Origin: Notolepis coatsorum
Lineage: Eukaryota; Chordata; Actinopteri; Aulopiformes; Paralepididae
Length of the DNA stretch: 64,000 bases
Direction of reading: 5' to 3'
Assembly: GCA_963971535.1 (NCBI GenBank)
Contig: OZ020591.1
Span: 19,080,877-19,144,876, forward strand
In this document: positions 1 through 11,602 of the stretch, one piece after another
Numbering within the stretch: the stretch's first letter is position 1
Layout of the letters: each line of letters starts with the position of its first letter
Notes under the pieces: model-generated
Database searches by the model: none
Told to the model about the DNA's origin: nothing
Seen by the model: the letters and a program-made list of their open reading frames with translations, nothing else
Translations under genes and position numbers: made by a program

Positions 1-51
1 TCGAGCATCCCTAAACAAATGTTATAATAGAAGCTTTTCTATACATTTGTC

Positions 52-104
52 CGATTGAAAACTTTATTAACAGATTGCAGAATGGGTACAATTCAGTACG
101 GGCT
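52..104 (-). mobile_element. LINE-A 3' tail fragment
   Basis: This is the 3' end of the LINE family called LINE-A in this annotation, read in reverse: a GATTGAAAACTTTATTAACA segment followed by GCAGAATGGGTACAATTCAG. The same tail occurs at the end of the RT-bearing copy at 12511-14039, which ties it to that family. It is a 5'-truncated scrap with no coding content. Confidence 0.75.
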
Positions 105-640
105 CTCTGAGCAAAGGAAGGAACTGAGATATGAATGACCAACAAGCTATATGGTCGGGTAAATATGCTGATGTGTAACAAAAACGTGTAACTATAACGT
201 TAATGCCACAAAACTAATGCCTTTGTTCATCATAAGTAACTTTGATGCAGTATAGGCTGGTAAAGCTATGCCTCCTAAAATGTGAATCGGAAATACAGAA
301 ATACCGGCTACAGGCTTTCCGGTTTCCGGGCACCCCCTGATCCGTTTATAGTCCCCAGCGAAACAAACAACAAGCCGGTCTGTCAGCCTGTCGAGGGAGG
401 CGATAACGAGGTTGTTTCTGGGGGGAATACATTTTCATGAGCACAGTGTCGTGATTTCAGGGGTGGGACTTCCTACCTGATTCCCACTTTCGGCCGTAGT
501 GCTTTACCAGGCTTTATCTCTCGAGATAAAGCTGGGAACGAGGTTAGATGCAGTAGCATGTGTGTGTGGGGGTGGGGTTGTGCAGGTCGCTTGACTGAAA
601 CTTTTTTCAGAGTTTGAACGTGTGGACCAGTTTGACGCGA
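105..640. other. Unassigned non-coding sequence
   Basis: I see no reading frame, terminal repeat or RNA gene that I can name here. It lies between a LINE-A tail and a hAT end, so it may be the interior of an old non-autonomous DNA transposon whose right end is at about 733, but the left end is not visible. Confidence 0.4.
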
Positions 641-733
641 CAAATTGACGAATATTTATCGGCCACTGCCATCGGCAAATTTGAGCTTATCGGCCGATAC
701 CGATACCCGACCGAGATATCTGTGCACCCCTAG
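641..733. mobile_element. Right end of a hAT-like element
   Basis: The segment holds CGGCCGATACCGATACCCGA and ends in TGTGCACCCCTAG. In reverse this gives a terminal CTAGGGGTGCACAGATATC, a style typical of fish hAT ends. It abuts L2 LINE sequence, which continues from CTGTGACCGCG as in the longer copy near 43955, so the element appears to have inserted in that LINE. The left end and target duplication were not located. Confidence 0.5.
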
Positions 734-954
734 CTGTGACCGCGTCCCCGACCGCCAAGAACCTTGGTGTTGTCCTCGACGACCAGTTGAACTTCTCTGC
801 TCACATCGCAGCGACAACCAGAACCTGCAGATTCCTCCTGAGCAACGTCAGAAGGATACGCCCCTTCCTGACAAAAGAAGCCACCCAACTCCTCGTCCAA
901 TCAACAGTCATCTCCCGCCTCGACTACTGCAACGCACTGCTCGCTGGCCTCCCG
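734..954 (+). mobile_element. L2-type LINE fragment (RT C-terminal part)
   Basis: A frame at 736-954 reads NLGVVLDDQLNFSAHIAATT and RLDYCNALLAGLP. This is nearly identical to the C-terminal half of the longer L2 LINE frame at 43548-44600. The LINE is broken at 955 by an element starting CAGGGTTTCCGTTAG, and its 3' end reappears at 6929-7490 after about 6 kb of nested insertions. Roughly 145 bp of LINE sequence between the two pieces is missing compared with the 44-kb copy. Confidence 0.85.
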
Positions 955-2303
955 CAGGGTTTCCGTTAGAAAAAATTGTTGCCGGCCTCAGTGTCCGGTA
1001 GATTTCAATCTACCGGTCAAATGAGAGAAATTCCGGTCAGAGTTTATTGAGCTTAAAAACAATTGATAGGCAAAAGAATGACAACAAAACAAAATAATGA
1101 CATCATCAAGGCATGTAGATTTAATATTTTTACTTAAAACTAGGCTACTTTTGCGTATAAAGTCATTATATTCCAAATAAAATAAGTCCCGAGACTCTGT
1201 GCTGCTGCCGACTTTAAATCAAATAGGTGTCTGTGGGCAGTCGCCCGACATTAATAAACAGCAGTCTGTTATAATCACATTTTTATGAGCTAACGAATTC
1301 CGTTATATTGGACATTTGTATTAATTATATCAAGCGAAGAACTGAGAAATTTGGCAGAGAGAGACGGCAACATTATCGTGGGTTTGCGTGACGACTCTCT
1401 CTCTCTCCACCTCCCAACGACTTATTTGCGAGAGTATGTCGATGCAGAGCAGCAGATTCAGCTGTTTTCTGGCTCTTTTCTGGCTCTATCTGGGGACCGC
1501 ACAGCAGCGCCCCCCACCCAACAGCTGAATTGCCAATGGCTGAATTGGAGTACTGCACTGTGCCCAGGGACCGAAACTAGAGAGCGCCACCCGCCATTTG
1601 CGCTCAGTTTTTACGTTTGGCGCCTCCCACTGAGGTCTGACCGCCGTGTGGCGGGCAATCAAATAGTCATGTGAAAACCGAAAATCATTATCCAATTCTT
1701 TAGCGGTGTTCTCACTCGCTGTCTCAGCACAGACATGCAGCGCACCGCGCACTGCTGCTGCTGCTCCTACCCCCTCCCCACCTGTTTCTGTATGCCTGCA
1801 TGTAAACAGAGGCTATTGCCTCCGAGTCACCGTGACGTTAGTCTAGTCAGTGTGGGACCTTCGTGAGATAACGTTAGCTACCGTTACAAAATGACCCAGT
1901 CAACTATTCACTTAGTTTAATACATGAGGCATTGTGTAACGTTATCCAGCCGGCTAGCTACTGATAGCTCCAGACATCAACAAATCCTCCAGCAATAGTC
2001 CAGTGCATAATAACTCCGTTGGCTAGGTAGCTCACTAGTCACTACGAAATGTCGCAGTAAACTAAATAGTTCACTGAGGCGTTGTCCCAACGCCATCCAG
2101 CAGTAGCTACAGATAGCTCCTGGCATCAATGTCCTACAACAACATGCGTATTCGAGTCCCTGGCTTACATTGCATGAGTGAGGGCTGCTGAATAGGGTCC
2201 AGCTGTAGCTCAGGAGAATCCTTTTGCATGCTGAATGTAGCGTTTAGGGTCCAGCTGCAGCGCCGGAGAATCCTTGCTGGAGCTGGAGGCCACTCGAGTA
2301 TAC
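955..2303. mobile_element. Non-autonomous hAT-like element, left part
   Basis: It begins CAGGGTTTCCGTTAG, the same terminus that closes the element ending at 4117. The first ~480 bp is inversely repeated at 3660-4117. The interior holds the CAATGGCTGAATTGGAGTA sequence seen again at 3370-3440, 21640 and 25600, and a stretch at 1860-1990 that is homologous to the flanks of the minisatellite at 8-9.6 kb. No matching right end with a target duplication was found, so this is probably a partial copy. Confidence 0.55.
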
Positions 2304-2311
2304 ACACAGAC

Positions 2312-4117
2312 CAGCGTTTCCGTTAGCCGGTAATTACCGGTATTTGACTGGCAAAATCTGGTGAAGTCCGACATATCTAATCTCTCCGGTCATAATGTCC
2401 GGTGAAAATAATTCCCTCTAAACACAATTAGATTATTTGAATTGTATTAAAATAGGCTAAAATTAAATAGCCTATGCGATGAACGAAACAATCATTACAT
2501 TTGTCGTTGCTTCACCAAGCAGTCGGTCAATGACATCCTGTGTCAGCGAGCTGGCAGCTGATATATTTACGTGAAGTAGGCCTGCCGCGATAAGCAATAA
2601 ATCGATTAATTGCCGCGATAATTAAAATGAATGCAATGATTTTGACGGGCGCGATTAATTGCTATTTGCGCAATAAAAATTTGTTTGTTTTATTGAGGCG
2701 GAACCAGTGCCCCTTGTCAGTCACTGTCCGTGTTGGGAGGCGGGCCGCTGGCTTTACTACAGCACAGCACAGGAGCTCCGTGGGGCAACACCACATAGCT
2801 TAACTACATTTCTCAATAGTGTTGCTCCTTTTAACCAAGTAGCGTTATTTGTAGTGTAACGTTAGAATAACACAGAATAACGTTAATACAATTACATGCA
2901 TCATTGTTTACAATGAACGGGTGGGGCTAGTCAAAGGACTGGAGACGGGGACAAGTTAAACATGAATGAATTTATTATAGCAGGTCGTTTTCGAGTCGTG
3001 CTGCAGTGCCTACGCACCACAGCTATTCTATTATAATACTGCTTTGACGCTTCCTCCTCATCGTTGATTGCCTGTAGTAGCTGCATCTAACGTTAGTAGC
3101 TAACGTTAAAACTAAAAAACACAACCGGACGAGACAAGTTGTCGGCTAGGATAATCACAACAATACTTCCGGTCCGGTCGGTGGGCTTCAAAATAAAAGT
3201 CTTAAACACCGGAAAAGACGGAGCGGTGGGCTTCAAAATAAAAGTTTTGGGAAATAAATTTCTCAAAAAAATTCTCTAACCGGTCGCAATAATATCGCTT
3301 ATCGCGATATTTTCGGGGGCAATTAATCGCCCAGCAAAATGTGTTATCGTGGCAGGCCTAACGTGAAGCATGGCTTGGCAGGGTGCAGTACTCCAATTCA
3401 GCCATTGGCAATTCAGCTGTTGGGTGGGGGCGCTGCTGACACCGCTGCTCTGCTCTGTCTGCTCCTGCTCCATGCTTCACGTAAATATATCAGCTGCCAG
3501 CTCGCTGACACAGGATGTCATTGACCGGCTGCTTGGTGAAGCAACGACAAATGTAATGATTGTTTCGTTCATCGCATAGGCTATTTAATTTTAGCCTATT
3601 TTAATACAATTCAAATAATCAAATTGTGCTTAGAGGGAATTATTTTCACCGGACATTATGAGCAGCAGCACCAAGTCGTTGGGAGGTGGAGATATACATC
3701 ACGGCGCAAACCCACGATAATGTTGCCGTCTCTCTGCCAAATTTCTCAGTTCTTCGCTTGATATAATTAATACAAATGTCCAATATAACGGAATTCGTTA
3801 GCTCATAAAAATGTGATTATAACAGACTGCTGTTTATTAAGGTCGGGCAGACTGCCCACCGACACCTCAAGTCGGCAGCAGCACGCAGTCTCGAGGGACT
3901 TATTTTATTTGGAATATATTAATGACTGTATATACGCAAAAGTAGTCTAGTTTTAAGTTAAAATATTATAAATGCCTTGATGATGTCATTCTTTATATAG
4001 GCCTATCAATTGTTTTTAAGCTCAATAAACTCTGACCGGAATTTATCCCATTTGTCCGGTAGATTGAAATCTACCGGACACTCAGACCTGCAAAAAAAAA
4101 TTCTAACGGAAACCCTG
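2312..4117. mobile_element. hAT foldback element with 8-bp duplication ACACAGAC
   Basis: The left end is CAGCGTTTCCGTTAG and the right end is CTAACGGAAACCCTG, flanked by the identical 8-mer ACACAGAC at 2304-2311 and 4118-4125. Eight-base duplications and CAG...CTG ends fit the hAT superfamily. The left arm (2312-2576) is inversely repeated at about 3476-3660, so the element could fold into a long hairpin. It has no transposase and was later entered by the MITE at 2577-3360. A related right end lies at 4440-4642. Confidence 0.8.
2577..3360. mobile_element. hAT-type MITE nested in the 2312-4117 element
   Basis: Its ends are TAGGCCTGCCGCGATAA and TTATCGTGGCAGGCCTA, near-perfect inverted repeats, flanked by the 8-bp direct repeat ACGTGAAG at 2569-2576 and 3361-3368. 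The interior is non-coding. Removing it restores continuity of the host element. Confidence 0.88.
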
Positions 4118-4125
4118 ACACAGAC

Positions 4126-4642
4126 AGTGGAGCTGTTTGCAGACAGCGAGGTGGCGATGTCTCGCAGATAACACAATCACAAGTATGATTATATAATATA
4201 TATATTTTATTAAAAAAAATCATATAAAATAATAATAAAAAAAAAAAAGTATCAAAAAAAAGTTGGCAGGTAAGAAATATGCTTGGCGGGTAGATTCTTC
4301 CCATCTACCCGCCACTGGCCGGTGAGTCAAAAAGTTAATTTCGCTCCCCGACTGTGCCGCTGCTGCTCCGGCTCTGCAGCTTCACATGCACTCCCAAACC
4401 CAGCACTAAGCTCTCGCTGACAACGTTGTTGTCATTATTAGAAGCAACGATGAAACAAATGTAATGATTGTTTCGTTCATCGCATAGGCTAGGGCTGCCT
4501 ATTTTAATACAATTCAAATAATCAAATTGTGCTTAGAGGGAATTATTTTCACCGGACATTAAGACCGGAGAGATTAAATATGTCGGACTTCAACAGATTT
4601 TGCCGGTCAAATACCGGTAATTACCGGCTAACGGAAACGCTG
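4126..4642. mobile_element. Right part of another hAT-like copy
   Basis: The segment 4440-4642 repeats the inverted left arm of the 2312-4117 element and ends CCGGCTAACGGAAACGCTG. Upstream, 4126-4330 is AT-rich and includes the pair GGCGGGTAGATTC and ATCTACCCGCC, a short hairpin. The 8 bp after its end do not match those before position 955, so it is not the partner of that left end. It is probably a left-truncated relative. Confidence 0.55.
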
Positions 4643-5245
4643 GTCAGTAGGCCTACACACTGTCCTTTATAAATGAAATAAACTAAAGGTGCATAAATTA
4701 TGCATTACTATTAGAGCTGGGCATAGATAATTTTTTTTAATCTAGATTAATCTACCTGCAATCCTGGAATTGATCTAGATTAATCTAGATTAAAATGGCT
4801 AAAAAAAAAAAAAATCTGCCAAATGCATTCAAAATGTGTGTTCTACCCAAATAATAACCAGAGGAGGAGATTTATCCTCTCCTCTTCATGTGAGGAGTCA
4901 CTAGCTGTTCTATCTCCTTGTTCAACAGCATGAACATGTCTCTTCTTTTTGTAATTTCCAGTGTTTCTTTTAAAACCAGATTTATCGTAATTTTCTGTGC
5001 CCTTCCTTTGATGCCATTAACATTGTTACACTGATATTGACAGCTCTCTCCAGTGTCAAATCACTCTGTCAGTAGTTTCTTCTGTGCACCTTCATTTCTT
5101 AATCCACACACAAACCAGTCTCTCAATGTGTCTTTTATTGAATCTCTGAATTCACAATGCTGCTGACTGGTTGCTCACACACAGACTGCTGCAGAAGCAG
5201 GTTTCTCAACAAATTCAGTGCAAGCTCAGTGTAACGGTTCCATGA

Positions 5246-5690
5246 ATGAAGAGAACACTGAACAGCTACTACAGTCTCAGGTCCACCTTCAAGAGAACAC
5301 TGAACAGCTACTACAGTCTCAGGTCCACATCCAAGAGAACACTGAACAGCTACTACAGTCTCAGGTCCACATCCAAGAGAACACTGAGCAACTACTGTCT
5401 CAGGTCCACATCCAAGAGAACACTGAACAGCTACAGTCTCAGGTCCACATCCAAGAGAACACTGAACAGCTACTACAGTCTCAGGTCCACATCCAAGAGA
5501 ACACTGAACAGCTACTGTCTCAGGTCCACCTCCAAGAGAACACTGAACAGCTACTACAGTCTCAGGTCCACCTCCAAGAGAACACTGAACAGCTACTGTC
5601 TCAGGTCCACATCCAAGAGAATACTGAACAGCTACTACAGTCTCAGGTCCACCTCCAAGAGAACACTGAACAGCTACTACAGTCGGAGTA
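5246..5690. repeat. 39-42-bp minisatellite inside a hAT element
   Basis: Eleven tandem units of the type AAGAGAACACTGAACAGCTA plus TCTCAGGTCCAC. Units are 42 or 39 bp, all multiples of three and free of stops in several frames, so long frames run through on both strands (a repeated QENTEQLLQSQVHI-like peptide on plus). Nothing upstream or downstream suggests a gene, so I read the open frames as a by-product of unit length. Confidence 0.9.
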
Positions 5691-5790
5691 CAGCTCAATA
5701 CACACAATTGTTAAGGAGATGCAGACCAGAGAAAGACATTTGTCTTGTTTACATCAGGGTCTCCCATTTTCATTTCATATTGCTCCACAT
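5689..5790 (-). mobile_element. LINE-A 3' tail fragment
   Basis: Reverse copy of the LINE-A 3' UTR: AGCTCAATACACACAATTGT, then the GATGCAGACCAGAGAAAGAC block. It adjoins the minisatellite in the hAT element at 4712-6304. Confidence 0.75.
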
Positions 5791-6312
5791 TGATACGGTC
5801 CAATATTTCCAATAACCCAAGCCATTTCTGTTGTAAACACTCACGATAGTTCAGTCGATCCTTCCTTTAGTGTGTAAAGTGGATTTCCTCCTCTTGTAGA
5901 TGTTTTCAAGTGCCGTCCGATTAACGTGAGCTAACATGCTAACTCGCTAAGGTAACGTTAATAATGTAAACAAAGCTCTCAACGGACTTCTTCTTTCTTG
6001 CATTGCGCAGATTCAGACGTCCTCATCGCCGAATTGTGTTATATCCTGAGGACTTCTTAACCTCACCTGTATAACAATGATTACCGGACCACTAAAGTTA
6101 CTTTAGTTTAACACATTATTCTGACTACAGCTCCGGTACATACGTGCAATCACTTCCGGGCACCAGAGCTGTGAACTACGGCAAATATTTAAGGACAATA
6201 CAGACCCAACGTTGAGAAAAAGATTAACGGCGTCAATTATATAATCGCGCGATACTAGTCTTGCGTTAACGCAGCACGTTAACGCCGTTAACGGCCCAGC
6301 TCTAATTACTAT

Positions 6313-6928
6313 ATTCCATCACAATAGAATAGATATAGCAAGGCTACTGACATTGTGATAAAAGTAGCTAGCTGTATCTTGTTTACACTTGAAATGTGTA
6401 TTTTTATTTTGTCACAATATTATTTGAAGCATATTGTGTAAAATTGAACTGTATTTCTAAGTTGCAGCACTTAAAAACATTAAATGGACTGTTATATCTT
6501 ATTAAATTGTGGACATTTATTCATTCCCACTTATTAGACACTATTTCTGATGGTAAAATGGGCGTAAAAGGCAAAATACAGAATTCTGAAATATTAAAAT
6601 GGAAAAAAACGGAATTTGGGAAAAAATAAAATGGAATTTGGAAAATAATAAAATGGATTTCATATGGCTCTACCTCGACCTAGGCATAACAAAATATATT
6701 CTTTGGTTCCTGTTGGTTGTCAGTTAAGGCCATGGGTAGGTAGGGAATTTATAAAAAAAATTCCCACGGCGACTATGGATAGGGAATTTCTTTATTTAAT
6801 TAAAATGTCCAGGACAACATGGATGCATGTACTCTGCCATCATGTTTAATATCCATAATAGTAAAGGTTTGACTAAGATTTTTATGAAACTTTATTGTAA
6901 AAAAATAAAAAAAATAAATTATTTTAGG
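6313..6928. other. AT-rich unassigned sequence
   Basis: AT-rich sequence with repeated AAAATGGAATTTGG-like motifs near 6590-6660 and no convincing gene. It fills the gap between the hAT element at 4712-6304 and the resumption of the L2 LINE at 6929. Confidence 0.4.
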
Positions 6929-7490
6929 CCCTAGCATACCGTGCGGCAAAGGGAACCGCTCCCGCCTACCTCCGGTCAATGGTCTCTAACTACACACCCT
7001 CAAGACCCCTACGCTCTGCATCTTCTGGCCGCCTCAGACCTACTCCTATCCAAGCTCCGGGAGGGTCATCAAAGAGAAGTCGCCTATTCTCAGTCCTTGC
7101 CCCACAATGGTGGAATGAACTACCCACCCCAGTTAGGACAGACGAAACCCGTCCAATCTTTCGCCGTCGACTAAAGATGCACTTCTTCAACCATTATCTG
7201 AAAAAAAAAAAAAAAAGGATATCTAACCCTAACTAACCTTACTATCATGCACTTGTCCTAATAAACTAAACTACACTGTAGCACTCAACACTTTGATGAA
7301 CATTGTTACTCAGCTGATAGAGTTGTGCCCTTCCTGATGACTTGTCGTACAGAACTTGTAAGTCGCTTTGGATAAAAGCATCAGCTAAATGACGTAAATG
7401 TAAATGTGCCCTTCCTAATAACTTGTCGTACAGAACTTGTAAGTCGCTTTGGATAAAAGCATCAGCTAAATGACTAAATGTAAATGTAAA
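6929..7490 (+). mobile_element. L2-type LINE 3' end with duplicated tail
   Basis: The frame at about 6934-7200 reads APAYLRSMVSNYTPSRPLRS and ends FRRRLKMHFFNHYL, matching the C-terminus of the 44-kb L2 copy. The 3' UTR follows, with the conserved CGCTTTGGATAAAAGCATC tail. That ~80-bp tail is present twice in tandem (about 7327-7408 and 7409-7488). It is the continuation of the LINE fragment at 734-954. Confidence 0.88.
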
Positions 7491-7639
7491 CAAAACATGA
7501 ATCAAGTATAAAGGCTACTGTAGGCTTACTGAACAGATTGAATAATTAATTGACGGAAGCATCATACGGATGCCCAATGTTTTGATTACTATTTCACGTT
7601 TCAAAAAATATATTGTTTGTTTATCACGCCTTTTTCAGA

Positions 7640-9790
7640 GATGCGCTGCTGTCAGGGGAGGAAATTAGGCAATTTGACTCGCCAAATGAGAGTATTTTTT
7701 ATGTTTGGCGAGTGATTCATGAAGAGCACTCGCCAATCTGGCGAGTAAAGACAATCGCCAGAGCCAGCCAGTCACATTGATATAAAACACTAGATGGCTC
7801 AAGGCGGAGTCTCTCACTCGCCGTCTCTTGCTCAGCTCCTGCTGCACGCCTTGCCCCTCCTCCTCCTCCCAGAGCCCATGTCAACAAACGCTCCGGCAAG
7901 ACTCGAGTGCACCTCGAGTGATACTAGCTAACGTTACTGTTTAAACAAAACTACACAGTCAACTATTCACTTTAGTTTAATACATGAGGCATTGGCTAAC
8001 GTTATCTAGCTGGCTAGCTACTGATAGCTCCTGATATCATCATTTTGGCAATAGTTTTCGCAGTAGTTGGCTAGTGTTGTTCCGTGAGCTAACGTTAGCT
8101 ACCGAGCATTGGCTAACGCAGTAGTTGGCTAGTGTTGTTCCGTGAGCTAACGTTAGCTACCGAGGCATTGGCTAACGTTATCTAGTTCCGTGAGCTAACG
8201 TTAGCTACCGAGCATTGGCTAACGCAGTAGTTGGCTAGTGTTGTTCCGTGAGCTAACGTTAGCTACAGAGGCATTGGCTAACGTTATCTAGTTCCGTGAG
8301 CTAACGTTAGCTACCGAGCATTGGCTAATGCAGTAGTTGGCTAGTGTTGTTCCGTGAGCTAACATTAGCTACCGAGGCATTGGCTAATGTTATCTAGTTC
8401 CGTGAGCTACCGAGGCATTGGCTAACGTTATCTAGTTCCGTGAGCTAACGTTAGCTACAGAGCATTGGCTAACGCAGTAGTTGGCTAGTGTTGTTCCTTG
8501 AGCTAACGTTAGCTACCGAGGCATTGGCTAACGTTATCTAGTTCCGTGAGCTAACGTTAGCTACCGACGCATTGGCTAACGTTATCTAGTTCCATGAGCT
8601 AACGTTAGCTACCGAGCATTGGCTAACGCAGTAGTTGGCTAGTGTTGTTCCGTGAGATAACGTTAGCTACCGAGGCATTGGCTAATGTTATCTAGTTCCG
8701 TGAGCTAACGTTAGCTACCGAGCATTGGCTAATGCAGTAGTTGGCTAGTGTTGTTCCGTGAGCTAACGTTAGCTAAGGAGGCATTGGCTAACGTTATCTA
8801 GTACCGAGCATTGGCTAACGCAGTAGTTGGCTAGTGTTGTTCCGTGAGCTAACGTTAGCTACAGAGGCATTGGCTAACGTTATCTAGTTCCGTGAGCTAA
8901 CGTTAGCTACCGAGTATTGGCTAACGCAGTAGTTGGCTAGTGTTGTTCTGTGAGCTAACGTTAGCTACAGAGGCATTGGCTAACGTTATCTAGTTCCGTG
9001 AGCTAACGTTAGCTACCGAGGCATTGGCTAACGTTATCTAGTTCCGTGAGCTAACGTTAGCTACCGAGGCATTGGCTAACGTTATCTATTTCCGTGAGCT
9101 AACGTTAGCTACCGAGCATTGGCTAACGCAGTAGTTGGCTAGTGTTGTTCCTTGAGCTAACGTTAGCTACCGAGGCATTGGCTAACGTTATCTAGTTCCG
9201 TGAGCTAACGTTAGCAACCGAGCATTGGCTAACGCAGTAGTTGGCTAGTGTTGTTCCGTGAGCTAACGTTAGCTACCGAGGCATTGGCCATTGGCTAACG
9301 CAGTAGTTGGCTAGTGTTGTTCCGTGAGCTAACGTTAGCTACCGAGGCATTGGCTAACGTTATCTAGTTCCGTGAGCTAATGTTAGCTACCAAGCATTGG
9401 CTAACGCAGTAGTTGGCTAGTGTTGTTCCGTGAGCTAACGTTAGCTACCGAGGCATTGGTTAGCGTTATCTAGTTCCATGAGCTAACGTTAGCTACCGAG
9501 CATTGGCTAACGCAGTAGTTGGCTAGTGTTGTTCTGTGAGCTAACGTTAGCTACCGAGGCATTGGCTAACGTTATCTAGTTCCGTGAGCTAACGTTAGCT
9601 ACCGAGCTAACGTTAGCTACCGAGCTAACGTTACTGTTTAAACAAAATGACCCAGTCAACTATTCACTTTAGTTTAATGCATGAGGCATTGCCTAACGTT
9701 ATCTAGCTGGCTAGCAGTAGTTACAGATAGCTCCTGATATCAATGTCTTATAACATCATTCGCTTTTGCAGTTGTTGGCTAATTAGCCAT
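7640..9790. mobile_element. Non-autonomous DNA element expanded by a minisatellite
   Basis: The left flank (7660-8035) contains repeated CTCGCCA motifs. It also holds a stretch (CAGTCAACTATTCACTTTAG, then CTGGCTAGCTACTGATAGC) that matches 1860-1990 and recurs at 9650-9740 to the right of the minisatellite. The homology suggests a hAT-like element whose centre expanded into the tandem array. Ends and target duplication were not resolved. Confidence 0.5.
8040..9640. repeat. Minisatellite of GCTAACGTTAGC-containing units
   Basis: About 1.6 kb of two interleaved unit types: GTGAGCTAACGTTAGCTACC plus GAGGCATTGGCTAACGTTAT, and a variant with GCAGTAGTTGGCTAGTGTTG. Each unit contains the perfect palindrome TAGCTAACGTTAGCTA or a close relative. 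Units are highly alike, which points to recent expansion or homogenisation. No coding frame. Confidence 0.95.
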
Positions 9791-10006
9791 CGTGCTTCAT
9801 AGATAACTGAACACTGAGAACATCTTATAAGTTTCAGTTCATAGGAAAATACTTTAGGGTAAGTAAAGTAAGTAAATTAACTTAGATACTGTTATGCTCA
9901 ACACCCAGTACTATTCACTTTACTTAATTTCTAAGATTAGATTAGATCATTTAGACAGGACTTTGAGAATGCCTGTGTTAGACCTACAGTATAATACTGC
10001 CAGCTG

Positions 10007-10169
10007 TAGAGCTGGGCGATATGGCAAAAAATCATATCGCGATAACGATATGATAATGTTATCATATTTCTCGATATCGATAATTATCGAAATTGTTATA
10101 AGTATAACAAAAAAAAATTAAAATTAAACAACAGATGTATGTTGATTTTGCAGCAATTCTTTGTCGTTG
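10007..10169. mobile_element. Left end of a hAT MITE (TAGRGCTGGGCGATATGG family)
   Basis: It starts TAGAGCTGGGCGATATGGC and matches the first ~150 bp of the complete MITE at 26098-26737, up to the shared TTTTGCAGCAATTCTTTGTC. The match stops abruptly at about 10169, where LINE-A sequence begins, so the element is truncated. Confidence 0.8.
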
Positions 10170-10892
10170 AATAATATATCACTACCCACTTTCAAAAACA
10201 CTCTCAAAGAACACCTAACGGGAGACTGCAATTCGAAACTGGCCCATGTAAATGTCCTAACCCAACCCCCTCCAATGTACAGTAAATGACCAAGTATGGT
10301 TGTGTCAATATTCAAATGTACAGCTTTGCTTGTACAGTTCTACAGTGTTCCCCACCCACCCCTCCTACCCAACCCCCACCCCACCCACCGAACCACCTCC
10401 AATGTACAGCCCACCCCCCACCCACCCAACCTCCCCCAATGTAGTTTTTACATCAAATGTATATACTGTAGTGCCCGGAGGAAAGAGGAATAAACGGAGG
10501 TAACGTAATGCTTGTTTAATGTACAAAGCCACGTCAGTAAACAAGAACACCAGCACATGAATCCCAGCACAGCCATGAATGAATAACAACCAGTGCAACC
10601 TAAATAGATGTCCCCTCTGGCGCCCGGTGCCAGATCATTAGTTCCCTCCCACTACACAACATAGTCAGAAGATGAACACGAACCAATACTGTAGTCACTA
10701 CACCACACTCTTTTCTAGACTCTTTTTGTATCACAAACAGTACTGTATTTGCAAATCTGGTATGTCATAAATGTATAGATGTAGCAGTACTGTCTATCTG
10801 TATGTCATGCATGTCATATTATGTCCTGATGAATTGAAAATGGGGGACCCTGATGTAAACAAGACGAAAGTCTTTCTCTGGTCTGCATCCCC
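10170..10892 (+). mobile_element. LINE-A 3' end (plus strand)
   Basis: It begins in the extreme C-terminal coding region (CACTACCCACTTTCAAAAAC corresponds to the reverse of about 13040-13060). It continues through a C-rich 3' UTR with CCAATGTACAG repeats to GTCTGCATCCCC. A hairpin element at 10897-11598 then splits it, and the LINE tail resumes at 11603-11640. A segment at about 10490-10630 has no counterpart in the minus copy. Confidence 0.8.
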
Positions 10893-10896
10893 TTAA

Positions 10897-11598
10897 AGGG
10901 GAACTCCAACATTTTGGGAAATTAGCTTATTTAACATCTTCCCTGGAGTTAGACAAGAAGATACATACCTTTTTTGTCTCTGTGCGTGCATTTAGCTTTG
11001 GGAATAGACGCTCCGTTAGCATAGCTTAGCTTCATCACTGGAAGTGAGGCAGATCCGTAGCCTTACAGTGCCTTACAGTGTATTGCAAGGTCTGACATTG
11101 ACCAAACTTGATATGCATGACCTTGGTGGGCTCTAGGTCAACTCCTGAAAAGGGGGTCAATGTCAGACTTTGCAATCAAAAGTTAGGGGGCTAATAACCC
11201 TTGCCATAATTTCAGTGCGCCCCCTAACTTTTGATTGCAAGGTCTGACATTGACCCCCTTTTCAGGAGTTGACCTAGTGCCCACCAAGGTCATGCATATC
11301 AAATTTGGTCAATGTCAGACCTTACAATACACTGTAAGGCACTGTAATGCCTCACTTCCAGTGATGAAGCTAAGCTATGCTAACGGAGCGTCTATTCCCA
11401 AAGCTAAATGCACGCACAGAGACAAAAAAGGTATGTATCTTCTTGGCTAACTCCAGGCTCTGGTCTGCATCCCCTTAACAATTGTGTGTATTGAGCTGTA
11501 CTGTATTGTACCCATTCTGCAATCTGTTAATAAAGTTTTCAATCAATCAATCAAAAGATGTTAAATAAGCTAATTTCCCCAAATGTTGGAGTTCCCCT
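10897..11598. mobile_element. TTAA-flanked long-hairpin MITE
   Basis: The ends are AGGGGAACTCCAACATTTTG and its inverse, flanked by TTAA at 10893-10896 and 11599-11602. The arms are about 290 bp and nearly complementary, with a ~30-bp centre near 11190-11220. TTAA duplications are typical of piggyBac and Kolobok transposons. It is non-coding and sits inside the LINE-A tail, whose sequence continues on both sides. Its right arm was later entered by another LINE-A tail (11458-11554). Confidence 0.88.
11458..11554 (+). mobile_element. LINE-A tail nested in the hairpin MITE
   Basis: It runs from CTCTGGTCTGCATCCCCTTA to the CAATCAATCAATCAA tail and interrupts the right arm between CTAACTCCAGG and AAGATGTTAAATAAGC, which are contiguous in the left arm. 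Confidence 0.88.
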
Positions 11599-11602
11599 TT
11601 AA

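Larger units (their letters stand above)
4712..6304. mobile_element. hAT element with 8-bp duplication ATTACTAT
   Basis: The ends are TAGAGCTGGGCATAGATAA and ACGGCCCAGCTCTA, flanked by ATTACTAT at 4704-4711 and 6305-6312. The subterminal parts are rich in TCTAGATTAATC on the left and GTTAACGCCGTTAACG on the right. No transposase is visible. The interior carries a 13-14-codon minisatellite (5246-5690) and a reverse LINE-A tail (5689-5790). Confidence 0.85.

Noticed and set aside
955-4642. A single large hAT element from CAGGGTTTCCG at 955 to GGAAACGCTG at 4642
   Set aside because: The 8-bp flanks (GCCTCCCG and GTCAGTAG) do not match, while 2312-4117 has a perfect duplication; the outer ends are better read as two partial copies.
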